23,394 bases of DNA from Bdellovibrionales bacterium (GCA_018266335.1 JAFEAR010000119.1:1-23394), one strand, 5' to 3'; positions 8,194 through 16,293 are shown, numbered from the stretch's first letter. Translations and numbers: made by a program. The notes: a model not told the origin generated them from the sequence alone.

Positions 8194-8270
8194 GGGCGGT
8201 TAGCTCAGCTGGATAGAGCGTCAGCCTCCGAAGCTGAAGGTCGTGGGTTCGAACCCCGCACCGCCCACCA
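8194..8270 (+). tRNA. tRNA-Arg (anticodon CCG)
   Basis: The 77-nt gene has an encoded CCA. The acceptor stem GGGCGGT/ACCGCCC is perfect. The D-arm has TAGCTCAGCTGGATAGAGC. The anticodon stem TCAGC/GCTGA with loop CTCCGAA gives anticodon CCG, reading CGG. The T-arm is GTGGG-TTCGAAC-CCCGC with one G-T-type mismatch position. No terminator separates it from the following CDS at 8310. Confidence 0.95.
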
Positions 8271-8309
8271 TTTAGATTTAGTATTGCAGAGCGTTAAGGA
8301 GTTTGGGTT

Positions 8310-8729
8310 TTGAGCCGCTACGGGTTAGTTCTCAGCTTCTTTGGTCTGGCTGTTTTGGCCAACGCGCGTGCCGCCAGCATGGACTGGCTCACTTGCTCGG
8401 CAGGCCCTGCGCTCGGCGAAATTCATTTCAAAATCGAATCCTTCTTTGAAGACGGCAAGCCCGATCGCATTTCGCTGGCCATTCACGCGCCCACCGGCCG
8501 GGCCGTGAGCGTCTTCGAGCATAACGAAACGGTGAATGCGCAGGGCACGCTAGATGAATGGGGCCACTTGGAACTCGTTTTTCGCGGCGCTCATTCTGCG
8601 GAGCAGGATGGGGGCATTTCTAACGCGGCCTTCGTGGTTTTGAATAAAAACTTTGCGGGCAAAGTGTCTGGCAAAATCTCGGTCAACGGCAGCGTTTATC
8701 CGCAGCTAAATTGCCAGATCATCGAATAG
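8310..8729 (+). CDS. Exported 139-aa protein, unknown function
   Basis: The start is TTG at 8310, supported by AAGGAG at 8296-8301 (8-base spacing) and by the Sec signal peptide it gives (about residues 1-22, ending NARAA). The mature part of about 117 residues looks beta-rich and has two cysteines, one near the N-terminus and one near the C-terminus (LTCSAG, LNCQI), which could form a disulphide. I recognise no family. It follows tRNA-Arg by 39 bases without a visible terminator, so it may be read through from the tRNA promoter. A periplasmic or secreted role is inferred from the signal only. Confidence 0.72.
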   Translation: MSRYGLVLSFFGLAVLANARAASMDWLTCSAGPALGEIHFKIESFFEDGKPDRISLAIHAPTGRAVSVFEHNETVNAQGTLDEWGHLELVFRGAHSAEQDGGISNAAFVVLNKNFAGKVSGKISVNGSVYPQLNCQIIE

Positions 8730-8812
8730 GCCATCGCCAGTCGCGGCGGGTGCGCGTCTTAACCCAAACTTAATAAAAGCTGTCTTTTTTCCCCTGCATA
8801 ATAGAGAGAGCA

Positions 8813-11692
8813 ATGAAAAAGGGCGTCTTCTATTGGCACCAAATCATGGGGGCTTTGCTCCTGTTGTTGAGTGCTGCCGCCCGCGCCGAAGCGCAGCACC
8901 CCGGAGCGGGCGAGAGCGAAGTGCAAGCCATCGACGAAGGCGATTGCATTAAACGACTGCCGCCCCACGAAAAATCCGCGCTCGCAAAACTCGGAGCCGA
9001 AATCACGCAGCTCCAACAAAACATTCAGGACCCCAAGAGCTTGGCTGCACAAATTCAAAAAGTCATGGATCGCTATGGCGCTCAGCTGGGGCCCGATGCC
9101 AAACGCGCGGCTCTCGCCATGGCCTATCAAAAACGTTTGAATCCGCTGGCAACGCTCATGGCGGGAGATCCGGCCTTTCGGGTGGCCTACGGCGCATGGG
9201 CACAGGCTTACGCGTCTCACCTGCGCAAAATTAAGAATACGGGCATGTGGCTCAATCCGCTCACGCGCGACCAGGACGCCGCCGCCTTTGACCAGTCTGC
9301 GCAGAGCGCGCAAGATGCCGTGCTTAAACTCATGTCGGTGATTGGTCATTCGAATCTCGACAGCGCCAGCAAGCACGCCTTGCAAGCGCAGTTTCGCAAC
9401 ATGACTTACGCGTTGAATGATCGCGAAACGGCTAAACTCGCAGACCTCGCCAAGCAATCTGAAATGGGCGCCACCACGGCTGGACTCACTCGCGACGTAT
9501 CGCTTACGGCCGCCATGACAATTCTAACCATGATGAGCGCCGGCGCTACGGCTCCGGCCGCCGAGGCTAGCGCCGCTGCCACGGCTACGCGTGGCGCACT
9601 CGTGTTTCAGCGCTTTTTTCAGGCGGCTAAAGTGGGCGCGCCCGGTTTGTCGGCGGCGATGTCGGGCCGCGAAACTCTGCAGGCGCTGGCCAAGGGCACG
9701 GCAAACTCCGTGTTGCGCGGTGCAGACTTTGGCTGTGAAATGGCCGCGGCCTATCGCGATTCCAACGCCCTAGACGCGGCTTGGAAGGGGTTTGCGATGG
9801 GCGCGGTGGTGTCCGGCGGAATTGCGGCGGCCCCCGTGGTGCTGCAAGGCTACATCACCAACACCGCGCTACTGGGCGGCGGCGCTATGGCTGTGCACGA
9901 AGTGGTCGACAACGGCGTTAAAGCTTTTCAGTTGTACGGCGACGAAGGCCTTTCCCGTGAAGTCGTTAACAAGGGCGTGGAGAGCGGATTTGGTGTGGTC
10001 GATGCCGCCATGGTGGTGGGCCCCGCGCGCTCGCTGCTCAACGGCGTGCGTGCACGAAACGCCCTGTCGCAATTCAACAAAAAAGGTTCGTTTAACGAAA
10101 TCAAACCCGAAGACAACATGAATTACATTTCGCGCAGCGAGCGCGAAGCCGAAGACATGATTGCCGATTCGCAGGCGCCAAACTTGTTTTACTCCAACGA
10201 AAACGTGCTCATGAAAACGCTCAACGACAAGGTCATCAAGGATAAGCCCGTGGTGGACGCGGTTGAAGACGCCTACAAACACATGTTCTGGAATCGGGTT
10301 AAAGCCAACCCCGTGCTGAACGAGGAACTAGATGCTTCTTACAGCGATTACAAATCGCTCCGCTTGGCCTTTAAGGCCCAAACTCCGCACTCGCGCGAAA
10401 TGATTAAAGAGGAACTCGAAAAAGTTCATGCCGGCACCGCGCGAGAATTTGCCAAGGCCATGGAAACGCCTTTTTTTCAGCGCTACTTGCAAAAATTCGA
10501 AGGCAAAATTCCCGAAGCTGGGAACTGGCACGAGGGTGCTCTGGGATCGAATCACGACGAAGCCAACTTGGCTGGCCGCTTGGGTCGTTCGGAAATGCTG
10601 GGCGAAAACGGTCTCAAGGGACTAACTAATTTTAAAGACGTGTACGCACGGGCCCAGGAAAATTTAAAATCGGCCGAGCAATTGCGAGCCTCGATTCAAG
10701 AGCGCTTCGGGCACAGCCCTGATTTGCTGGTGGACTCGGGCGTGGCGAACAAAAAAATTCTGTCCGAAGAGAGCGTCGACATCACTCGCAAAATTTTGCT
10801 GAGCGGCCACTCGGACGCCGAAAATTTAGCGGATATTCAAAGCCGCCTCAGCAAAGTGAATCAACTCAAGCTCTCGCCCGAGGACGCCGCCAATATTCGT
10901 GATTACGTAACGGCTACGGACCGCTTCTCGGCGGCGGTGCTACAGAGCGAGCGCGTGAAGCTGCCGTACGATAAATCGCTTAAAGGGGTGGTGTCGGCGG
11001 ACTTTGCGGGGCAGGGGGCGCGCAATATTCAGGAAACCATGCGCGGCCTGGCTCGCTCCGAGAACGTAGACCAAGCCTTGCTCGAATCGCGCCGCGCCTA
11101 CGACCGTGCCACGGACATTATGAACATTCGCCGCGAAAACTTTAAGAACATCGTTGGCAAGCATTTGGGCATTGACCGTGCGAAGGACTTTTTCTTTACG
11201 GGCGATGATGGCCTAGCTTTTCCGCGCTCGGCAGTGTCGAACGATGTAAAGCAAGACATTCTGCGCGACTTGTCGCTCGCCACTAAATCCGGCGGCCAGT
11301 ACCGCGTGACTTACGTGCCGCAAAACTACGCGGACACTGGCAAAGTGATTCCGCCCTCCGAGCGCTCGTCGCTCATTGTGGACGCCGAGAGTGTAGAAAA
11401 GGCGCTGCGTAAAAATCTCGAGGGCGTGCTCCGGCGCGACGAGCTCAAGAAGCTCGCGCTGTGGGTGGACCTAAATTCCACCTCGAAGGGACTCAAAAAA
11501 ATCGATCTGCACCTGCCCAAAGGCACCTCGCCCATGGCCGAGGCCCGCATTCGGAAGACCTTCGAAGACATGATGAAAGACCCGGGTTTTCTAGAAAAGC
11601 GCATGTTCACCTCGCACGTGCCGGTGCAAACTCCCGCAACAACTTCAAGGCGTTATCGGATGTCGGCCGACTCCGCCGGCGCCGCTCCGTAA
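8813..11692 (+). CDS. Large exported orphan protein, 959 aa
   Basis: This long frame starts at ATG 8813 with a Sec signal peptide (about 1-25, ALLLLLSAAARA). The next 200 residues are helical and charged. Two Ala/Gly-rich hydrophobic stretches follow: about 230-260 (AAMTILTMMSAGATAP) and about 325-365 (GFAMGAVVSGGIAAAPVVLQ). The remaining 550 residues look mainly helical with many K, E and R. No catalytic motif or known domain could be recognised. The hydrophobic middle flanked by long soluble arms resembles secreted proteins that insert in membranes, but that is speculative. Codon use matches its neighbours. A signal peptide plus two possible membrane hairpins would also fit an inner-membrane-anchored periplasmic protein. 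Confidence 0.75.
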   Translation: MKKGVFYWHQIMGALLLLLSAAARAEAQHPGAGESEVQAIDEGDCIKRLPPHEKSALAKLGAEITQLQQNIQDPKSLAAQIQKVMDRYGAQLGPDAKRAALAMAYQKRLNPLATLMAGDPAFRVAYGAWAQAYASHLRKIKNTGMWLNPLTRDQDAAAFDQSAQSAQDAVLKLMSVIGHSNLDSASKHALQAQFRNMTYALNDRETAKLADLAKQSEMGATTAGLTRDVSLTAAMTILTMMSAGATAPAAEASAAATATRGALVFQRFFQAAKVGAPGLSAAMSGRETLQALAKGTANSVLRGADFGCEMAAAYRDSNALDAAWKGFAMGAVVSGGIAAAPVVLQGYITNTALLGGGAMAVHEVVDNGVKAFQLYGDEGLSREVVNKGVESGFGVVDAAMVVGPARSLLNGVRARNALSQFNKKGSFNEIKPEDNMNYISRSEREAEDMIADSQAPNLFYSNENVLMKTLNDKVIKDKPVVDAVEDAYKHMFWNRVKANPVLNEELDASYSDYKSLRLAFKAQTPHSREMIKEELEKVHAGTAREFAKAMETPFFQRYLQKFEGKIPEAGNWHEGALGSNHDEANLAGRLGRSEMLGENGLKGLTNFKDVYARAQENLKSAEQLRASIQERFGHSPDLLVDSGVANKKILSEESVDITRKILLSGHSDAENLADIQSRLSKVNQLKLSPEDAANIRDYVTATDRFSAAVLQSERVKLPYDKSLKGVVSADFAGQGARNIQETMRGLARSENVDQALLESRRAYDRATDIMNIRRENFKNIVGKHLGIDRAKDFFFTGDDGLAFPRSAVSNDVKQDILRDLSLATKSGGQYRVTYVPQNYADTGKVIPPSERSSLIVDAESVEKALRKNLEGVLRRDELKKLALWVDLNSTSKGLKKIDLHLPKGTSPMAEARIRKTFEDMMKDPGFLEKRMFTSHVPVQTPATTSRRYRMSADSAGAAP

Positions 11693-11715
11693 AGCCGACC
11701 AGGAATTTTTAGTGG

Positions 11716-11735
11716 CATGATGATTATCATGTTTT
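11716..11735 (+). terminator. Weak terminator-like hairpin
   Basis: A 6-bp stem CATGAT/ATCATG with a GATT loop is followed by TTTT. It lies 24 bases after the 959-aa gene. The stem is AT-rich and the T run short, so efficiency would be low. Confidence 0.35.
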
Positions 11736-11764
11736 GGCGGGCCGCCCGGGATTAGAAGGGGGGC

Positions 11765-12538
11765 ATGAAAACACAAATCTTCAGCTCTTTAGCTTCGGTT
11801 CTGGTTCTTTCTTCTCTTTCGGCCGTGGCCGCGCCCCGCGAAGTCACGCCCATTGAGTACTACGTCAACAAGGTCTTCGCTCCGGCGCAGGGCTTCGATG
11901 ACAACGACATGGTGCAAATCGTGGTGGACGGCGTGATCCCGAACGACTGCTACCAACAAGGTCGCACCGAAGTGGACTTCGGCAGCCGCCTTCCGAACGA
12001 CATCCTCGTTACGCAGTACCTGGTGCGTTTGCACGACGGCGATTGCGCGCTGGATGACGACGCTCTCCCGGTTTCCTTGCAAAACAAAACGCCCTTCATG
12101 GTGCCCGTGAATGCCGGCGTTATGAACAAGGGCGACTACTTTATTGTTTACCAAGACGAAACGGGCATCGTGCGCCGTCCCCTGCATATTGATGCCGCGC
12201 CGGTGACCACCGTGGATAGCGCACAGTACGCTACGGTAGGTTTTGCTTACATTGCCGACACCGTAAAAACGACCGAAGGCAAAACTCGCGTTGAATTCTC
12301 GGGCACGCTGACTTCTTCGTGCATGGAACTTGACGAGAATGTGTCCGTGCAACTTGTGGGTGATGTGTTGGTGCTCTTGCCCCAAGTTAAGACGGTAGCG
12401 GATATTTGCATGCCGGTTTCACGGCCGTACATGAAGGAAATATACGTTGATATTCCCTCTACGCCCGGGCGTTACATGCTCCACGTGCGTAGCAAAAATG
12501 GACGGGCCGTGAATCGCTTGTTCACTGTAGAGAATTAA
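11765..12538 (+). CDS. Secreted protein with a duplicated cysteine-containing domain
   Basis: This 257-aa protein has a Sec signal peptide (1-23, cleavage near SAVAA). The mature part looks like two copies of a beta-rich domain. Copy one (about 48-130) has DGVIPNDC with C62, then C94. Copy two (about 175-255) has SGTLTSSC with C186, then C215. The C-to-C spacing is similar (32 and 29), each followed by a P and a strand, and copy two ends PGRYMLHVRS. Each pair could form one disulphide in an Ig-like fold; this is inference. No family is recognised. The RBS-like GAAGGGG lies about 4-6 bases before the ATG. Confidence 0.7.
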   Translation: MKTQIFSSLASVLVLSSLSAVAAPREVTPIEYYVNKVFAPAQGFDDNDMVQIVVDGVIPNDCYQQGRTEVDFGSRLPNDILVTQYLVRLHDGDCALDDDALPVSLQNKTPFMVPVNAGVMNKGDYFIVYQDETGIVRRPLHIDAAPVTTVDSAQYATVGFAYIADTVKTTEGKTRVEFSGTLTSSCMELDENVSVQLVGDVLVLLPQVKTVADICMPVSRPYMKEIYVDIPSTPGRYMLHVRSKNGRAVNRLFTVEN

Positions 12539-12579
12539 GGGTTTAGCTCTTTACGTTAACTTCACTTTGAAGAAGCCGA

Positions 12580-12612
12580 GACGGGGTCTATCTTTAGGGA
12601 TACTTCCCCGTC
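12580..12612 (+). other. Hairpin between two exported-protein genes
   Basis: GACGGGG (12580-12586) pairs with CCCCGTC (12606-12612), and TATC (12589-12592) with GATA (12599-12602), giving a two-part stem. No T run follows, so it is not a standard terminator. It lies in the 140-base gap before the PA14 gene and could be a leader structure or a weak transcript end. The rest of the gap shows nothing I can name. Confidence 0.35.
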
Positions 12613-12678
12613 GCATTTCATGTAGTTGAGCCGTCCCCGCCGACTCCTTACGTTGCCATTTCAATCATAGGTGTCGCA

Positions 12679-13677
12679 ATGAAAACCCTAACCCGGGTCG
12701 TTTTGCTGGGCGCGAGCTTATCCTCCCTCGAAGCCTGCAACAAAGCTGACCTCACCAATAACAGTGGTGCCACTACCTCGGCTGACAGTCCGGCCGAAAG
12801 TGTCACCAACGGAGGAACCATCGACGGTAGTAGTTCTACCAACGCTGATCCCTCGTACAAACTTTCCACTGCCGCCATTATTGATATGTATTCGGATTCC
12901 TCGTGCGATGCCCTGTCGGGCACGACGAGCCAAATCTCGAGTTCGTATAATCGTGGTTTGCGCGGGTACATTCAGGTACCCAAGGTGGGTGTGAGTTCGA
13001 GTGTGTTTCATGATCTCGACGATTTTGACAACACCACGAGCACGACCTTGGATTCCAAGATCTACCTTTCGCAGGTCAATGTGCCTACGCGGGCTTTCAC
13101 GGCGGGATTTCCGAAATTCGATGGCACGCTTATTAAGGGTGCCGACGGTGTGACCTCCTTGGTGGAGTGGTTCCGCATCGACTTAGATGGGTTCGTGGAA
13201 TTGCCGGCCGGTAAACCCGAAGGTGACTACGAGTTCGCCATGCTCGCCGACGACGGCGCACGCCTGAACTTGGGTTACAACCACACGGAATACGCCGCTT
13301 CGATTGGCCAGCAAGAAACCAAGATGATTTGTGGCACGCAAACCGTGCACATGCGTCCGGGCGAAACGCTGCCTATCAATTTGAGCTACTTCCAAGGCCC
13401 CCGTTACCACATCGCCCTGGTGTTGCTGTGGCGCCAAGCTTCGGCCACGAGCGAACCTCTGTGCGGTCAGTACGGCAACAACAAGTGGTTCGATTCGAGC
13501 GTTACGCCATCTGTTCCTAAGCCCGCCTACAATCAGTTGGTGGCGCGCGGTTGGAGCCCGGTGCCGGTGGAATCGCTCCGCATTCCCGACGACGAAATCC
13601 TAAACCCCTGCCAGAGCCAGCACGTGCGCGATATTTTTAACTGCACGGCCGAAACTTGCAGCGGCGTAGGCATCTAA
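12679..13677 (+). CDS. PA14-domain lipoprotein
   Basis: This 332-aa protein begins with a lipoprotein signal ending in the lipobox L-E-A-C (C20). A Ser/Thr/Asn-rich linker (21-60) follows, suited to lifting a domain from the outer-membrane surface. Residues about 140-260 carry PA14-like features: a framing FDG, a WFRIDLDGFVELP strand pair, the core phrase YEFAMLADDGARLNLG (DDG 191-193), and the later strand pair PINLSYF...IALVLLW. PA14 domains are beta-barrels that often bind carbohydrate. The C-terminal 75 residues include several cysteines. A perfect terminator follows the stop. Glycan binding on the cell surface is the likely role; the ligand is unknown. Confidence 0.75.
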   Translation: MKTLTRVVLLGASLSSLEACNKADLTNNSGATTSADSPAESVTNGGTIDGSSSTNADPSYKLSTAAIIDMYSDSSCDALSGTTSQISSSYNRGLRGYIQVPKVGVSSSVFHDLDDFDNTTSTTLDSKIYLSQVNVPTRAFTAGFPKFDGTLIKGADGVTSLVEWFRIDLDGFVELPAGKPEGDYEFAMLADDGARLNLGYNHTEYAASIGQQETKMICGTQTVHMRPGETLPINLSYFQGPRYHIALVLLWRQASATSEPLCGQYGNNKWFDSSVTPSVPKPAYNQLVARGWSPVPVESLRIPDDEILNPCQSQHVRDIFNCTAETCSGVGI

Positions 13678-13700
13678 GTTTAGCGCAGCTCTTTTCAGCC

Positions 13701-13743
13701 GGGTCATCTCGCTCTAACGTGGGGCGAGATGACCCTTTCTTTT
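13701..13743 (+). terminator. Strong terminator overlapping the next gene's start codon
   Basis: A perfect 12-bp stem, GGGTCATCTCGC (13701-13712) with GCGAGATGACCC (13724-13735), an 11-base loop, and a T-rich tail TTTCTTTTT. It ends the PA14 transcript. The ATG at 13729 of the next gene lies inside the 3' arm of the stem, and its GTGGGG ribosome site lies in the loop. Confidence 0.85.
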
Positions 13744-14820
13744 TCGCGCCGAAATGCACTGCTCCTGGCCGCACTCATGGTGCTGGTAAAAGTAGGCGTG
13801 TTGGCAGTGGCCCATGCGTGGGTTTCGCACTTGGGCGTGGTGCCGCAGTTGTGCACCTGGGACTGCAGCTATTACCGCGACATTGCCACGCTTGGTTACA
13901 CTTACACTCCGGAGAAGCAGGGAACGCTGGCGTTCTTCCCGGTGTTCCCGCTGCTTGTGCGTGGAGTGATGGCCGTGACGGGTGCCTCGTTTGAGTGGGC
14001 GGGCATTGGGCTTAATTTGTTTTTGTTTGGTGCGGCGTGTGCGCTGCTCATGCGCTGGTCGCACGATTTAGGGCTGAAATATTTTTGGCTACCGGCGGCG
14101 CTGTGGACGGCCGATCGTTTTGTGCTCTGGCCCATGGTGCCGTACACGGAAGGCATTTTTGCGCTGACGATTTTGCTCTTCTTAAACTCGCAGCGGCACC
14201 TGCGCGGTGGTGCGCGCTGGTTGGTGGGCGCGGCCCTGGGGGGCTTGGCTAGTGGCGTGCGCATGGTGGGCGTGTCGCTGGTGGCGGGGCTGGGGCTAGG
14301 CGAAATAAAAAGCTTTTTGCGCAAACCGCACTGGGGCGCGCTGTGCTTGGCGCTCGGCTTGGCGGGCGTGGTGGCGTTTTTTACCTACGTGCATGTGCGC
14401 TTTGGATCGTGGCACCTGAGTTTGGAGTCGACCGCCACGTGGGGGCGATTTTTTAGCGTGCCCGGATTTTTTAACTCTGCGTGGTTTATGCTGCGCTCGA
14501 CTTACTTTCCGACAATTCTAATTTTGGGCCTGGCCATGAAGTGGGTGGTGCGGCCGCCGCGCGAGGTGGCGCTTACGCCCACGGAGCGTTGGGTGTTTTT
14601 CTTTTTGTTCTTTATTCCCATGGCCAGCACCATTACGGCGTGTTTGACGCGTTTTATGTCGGTGCTGGTGCTGGGCCATGTGGCGTGCGCGCGGTGGATG
14701 GAGCAGCGCCGCGCCTGGGTGCAAGCCCTGTGCTGGGCGCTCATGCTGAGCGAGCTGGGCTGGCAGGTGTTTTTGCTGAGCAAGTTTTTTGAGTTCCGCG
14801 TTTTTAATTGGGCCGCGTAG
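13729..14820 (+). CDS. PIG-V-like membrane mannosyltransferase
   Basis: This 363-aa integral membrane protein has about nine hydrophobic helices. After the first helix comes the motif LCTWDCSYYRDIATLGY (D45), then LAFFPVFPLLVR. This is the lumenal/periplasmic loop typical of PIG-V and related GT-C mannosyltransferases, where the Asp after Trp is the likely catalytic residue. Such enzymes move a sugar from a lipid-phosphate donor to an acceptor outside the membrane; the acceptor here is unknown. The N-terminus (basic SRR, then a helix) supports ATG 13729, although this lies in a terminator stem; an in-frame ATG at 13777 is an alternative. The following oxygenase gene begins 14 bases after its stop. 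Confidence 0.72.
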   Translation: MTLSFSRRNALLLAALMVLVKVGVLAVAHAWVSHLGVVPQLCTWDCSYYRDIATLGYTYTPEKQGTLAFFPVFPLLVRGVMAVTGASFEWAGIGLNLFLFGAACALLMRWSHDLGLKYFWLPAALWTADRFVLWPMVPYTEGIFALTILLFLNSQRHLRGGARWLVGAALGGLASGVRMVGVSLVAGLGLGEIKSFLRKPHWGALCLALGLAGVVAFFTYVHVRFGSWHLSLESTATWGRFFSVPGFFNSAWFMLRSTYFPTILILGLAMKWVVRPPREVALTPTERWVFFFLFFIPMASTITACLTRFMSVLVLGHVACARWMEQRRAWVQALCWALMLSELGWQVFLLSKFFEFRVFNWAA

Positions 14821-14834
14821 GAGAGAACGTACAA

Positions 14835-15443
14835 ATGAAACTGTTTCCCACCGAAATTCACTTCGACAAACTAGCCGCGCCCGCCAAGGTGGCCCGCCTT
14901 AATCGCGAGCTCATTAAGGAAGCCTACCAAATTCGCGATGCCGACCGCGCCGGCCGCAAGTGGAGCGAGGCGAACTACCCCTGCGGCTATACCTCGTACG
15001 CGTCGCTCTCGGAGTTGTTTGCGTTGTCGTCGACCTTCATGGATTTGCGCGAGCAAATCGACCGCCACGTGCAGCGCTACGCGCGCCAGCTAGACATGGA
15101 CCAGCGCCTGCACAAACTCACCATGACGAATCTGTGGGTGAATATCAACGCGCCTCACACCTACCACGGACTGCATGTGCATCCGTTGTCGAGCATTAGC
15201 GGCACTTACTACGTGCAGGTGCCGGCCAAGGGTGGGCAAATTAAGTTCGAAGATCCGCGGCTCACTTGTTTTATGGGTTCGGTGCCGCGCAAAGAAAAAG
15301 CAAAGCTCGAGAACCAGCGCTTTGTGGCGCTGAATCCCGAGCCCGGAAAAGTTTTGCTCTTCGAAAGCTGGCTGCGCCACGAGGTAACGCAAAACCTCTC
15401 ACGCCAGGACCGCGTGAGCTTTAGCTTTAACTATCACTATTAG
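14835..15443 (+). CDS. TIGR02466-type 2OG-Fe(II) oxygenase
   Basis: From ATG 14835 the product is 202 aa, with AGGAG 11 bases upstream spanning the previous stop. The C-terminal half (about 98-202) reads like TIGR02466/2OG-Fe(II) oxygenase family proteins. It has WVNINAPHTYHGLHVHP with H114 and H116, SGTYYVQVP, FEDPR (D140), then the KVLLFESWLRHEV block with H182, and RVSFSFN with R193. H114 or H116, with H182, should bind iron, and R193 should hold 2-oxoglutarate. A TTG at 14808 would extend it by nine residues but would overlap the upstream gene. The substrate is unknown. Its stop overlaps that of the convergent exported-protein gene by 4 bases. Confidence 0.78.
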   Translation: MKLFPTEIHFDKLAAPAKVARLNRELIKEAYQIRDADRAGRKWSEANYPCGYTSYASLSELFALSSTFMDLREQIDRHVQRYARQLDMDQRLHKLTMTNLWVNINAPHTYHGLHVHPLSSISGTYYVQVPAKGGQIKFEDPRLTCFMGSVPRKEKAKLENQRFVALNPEPGKVLLFESWLRHEVTQNLSRQDRVSFSFNYHY

Positions 15444-15700
15444 TTAATGGTGCACTCGTAGCGGATGTCGAGGTCTTCGTCGCCCGGCAGTTGCGCCATG
15501 ATGAGTTCGCGGCACTGCATTTTGTCGTTCTCACGAATGGTGAGTTGCATGCCCTTCACGCTGCGAATGGTTTCGGTGGTGTAGTTTTGCATGGAGTTGT
15601 AGAGCGCCAGCGCTTCGTCGCCCGTGACAGTGGTCTGAGCCAAAGCCATGGAGCCGATGAGTAGGGAAGCGACGGACATAAGGGTGATGCTGGTTTTCAT
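15440..15700 (-). CDS. Small exported protein, 86 aa
   Basis: It starts at ATG 15700 with AAGGAG about 10 bases upstream. A Sec signal peptide (about 1-21, ending MALA) is followed by only 65 mature residues. These contain two cysteines (MQCREL and YECTIN) that could pair. The sequence is acidic at the C-terminus. No family is recognised. A plausible promoter lies at 15763-15791. It converges on the 2OG oxygenase gene with overlapping stop codons. Confidence 0.7.
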   Translation of the reverse strand: MKTSITLMSVASLLIGSMALAQTTVTGDEALALYNSMQNYTTETIRSVKGMQLTIRENDKMQCRELIMAQLPGDEDLDIRYECTIN

Positions 15701-15762
15701 GTGTGAGTGACTCCTTGTCGGTTAAGGGGCCGCTCGCCTGCGGCACCACTTGCTGCAGTGCG

Positions 15763-15791
15763 TTAATACCGAAAGGGCGAGGGCAAATCAA
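15763..15791 (-). promoter_or_regulatory. Putative sigma-70 promoter for the 86-aa gene
   Basis: On the minus strand TTGATT (15791-15786) and TATTAA (15768-15763) are separated by 17 bases. Each box matches four of six consensus positions. The predicted start would leave a leader of about 55 bases containing the AAGGAG site. Confidence 0.4.
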
Positions 15792-15863
15792 GCACTCTTT
15801 GGGGGTGGTTGGTAACTCGCGGTAATTATGCATTTTTATGCCTCCGGAAACGAAGGCAGGGTG

Positions 15864-15872
15864 TGCTACGAT
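15864..15872 (+). promoter_or_regulatory. Putative extended -10 of the tmRNA promoter
   Basis: TG at 15864-15865, one base, then TACGAT (15867-15872) forms an extended -10 element about 29 bases before the mature tmRNA 5' end. No convincing -35 box is seen. The rest of the 15701-15900 gap shows only a GAAA-loop hairpin at 15840-15857 with one mismatch. Confidence 0.35.
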
Positions 15873-15900
15873 CGGGTTCGGTTTTGATTCTATGTAGAGA

Positions 15901-16256
15901 GGGGGCGTCGGGTTTCGACGGTCGCTTCGGGATCAAAGTTGCGCGTCGAGTGTGTCGGGTCACTCGTAAATCCCACCGGCAACGTTTAATTGCCAACGAT
16001 ATGGCTCTCGCTGCCTAACTAAGGTTATGTAGCCGATCTCCGCCGATTCGGTCGTTGATTTGCGGGTAGATCGTCATGATGACGACTGGACTTGTTCTGT
16101 GTGGCTTTGGACGAGTCGAGATTAAATAGGTCGCTCGCGTTGGGACGCCGGGGTCCCTTGAGGATGCCCAACGTTAAAACAATCAAGGGAAGACACGCGT
16201 GGTAATTTTGTTTGCGGGCTGATCGGACGTGGGTTCAACTCCCACCGCCTCCACCA
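15901..16256 (+). ncRNA. ssrA: Transfer-messenger RNA (tmRNA)
   Basis: This 356-nt one-piece tmRNA rescues stalled ribosomes and tags their products for proteolysis. The 5' end GGGGGCG pairs with CGCCTCC next to the ACCA 3' end, forming the acceptor stem. The conserved GGTTTCGACGG follows the 5' strand. The T-arm GTGGG-TTCAACT-CCCAC and the encoded CCA end at 16256. The tag reading frame, after TTTAATT, is GCC AAC GAT ATG GCT CTC GCT GCC TAA (15992-16018), giving ANDMALAA. A strong terminator follows at 16266-16293. The 3' end is the insertion site of the adjacent island. Confidence 0.95.
15992..16018 (+). other. tmRNA tag-peptide reading frame (ANDMALAA)
   Basis: The eight codons and TAA stop lie within the tmRNA. 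The frame is set by the ALAA-stop ending recognised by ClpXP-type proteases and by alignment of GCC AAC GAT with the E. coli resume codons GCA AAC GAC. At eight residues the tag is two shorter than that of E. coli. Confidence 0.85.
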
Positions 16257-16259
16257 TTT
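16246..16259 (+). repeat. attL: 14-bp direct repeat at the tmRNA 3' end
   Basis: CGCCTCCACCATTT covers the last 11 bases of the tmRNA and three beyond. An identical copy lies at 20843-20856. A 14-bp exact match that coincides with the 3' end of a tmRNA is the usual footprint of a tyrosine-recombinase insertion. Confidence 0.8.
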
Positions 16260-16265
16260 TGAAGG

Positions 16266-16293
16266 CCCCACTCGGTTGTTGAGTGGGGTTTTT
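16266..16293 (+). terminator. Terminator after tmRNA
   Basis: A perfect 8-bp stem, CCCCACTC (16266-16273) with GAGTGGGG (16281-16288), a 7-base loop and TTTTT (16289-16293). It lies on the island side of the attL repeat, so the element would have brought its own terminator for the tmRNA. Confidence 0.9.

Noticed and set aside
12580..12645. Possible riboswitch-like switch between two alternative G-rich/C-rich pairings
   Set aside because: The second C-rich site (about 12631-12640) does not complement GACGGGG beyond four or five pairs, so only one hairpin is supported.
14808..14834. TTG start for the TIGR02466 oxygenase
   Set aside because: It lies inside the end of the upstream gene. The ATG at 14835 has a ribosome site and fits the family start better.
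15809..16018. 69-aa open frame in the tmRNA region
   Set aside because: It is a chance frame through the tmRNA; only the last eight codons are translated, as the tag.
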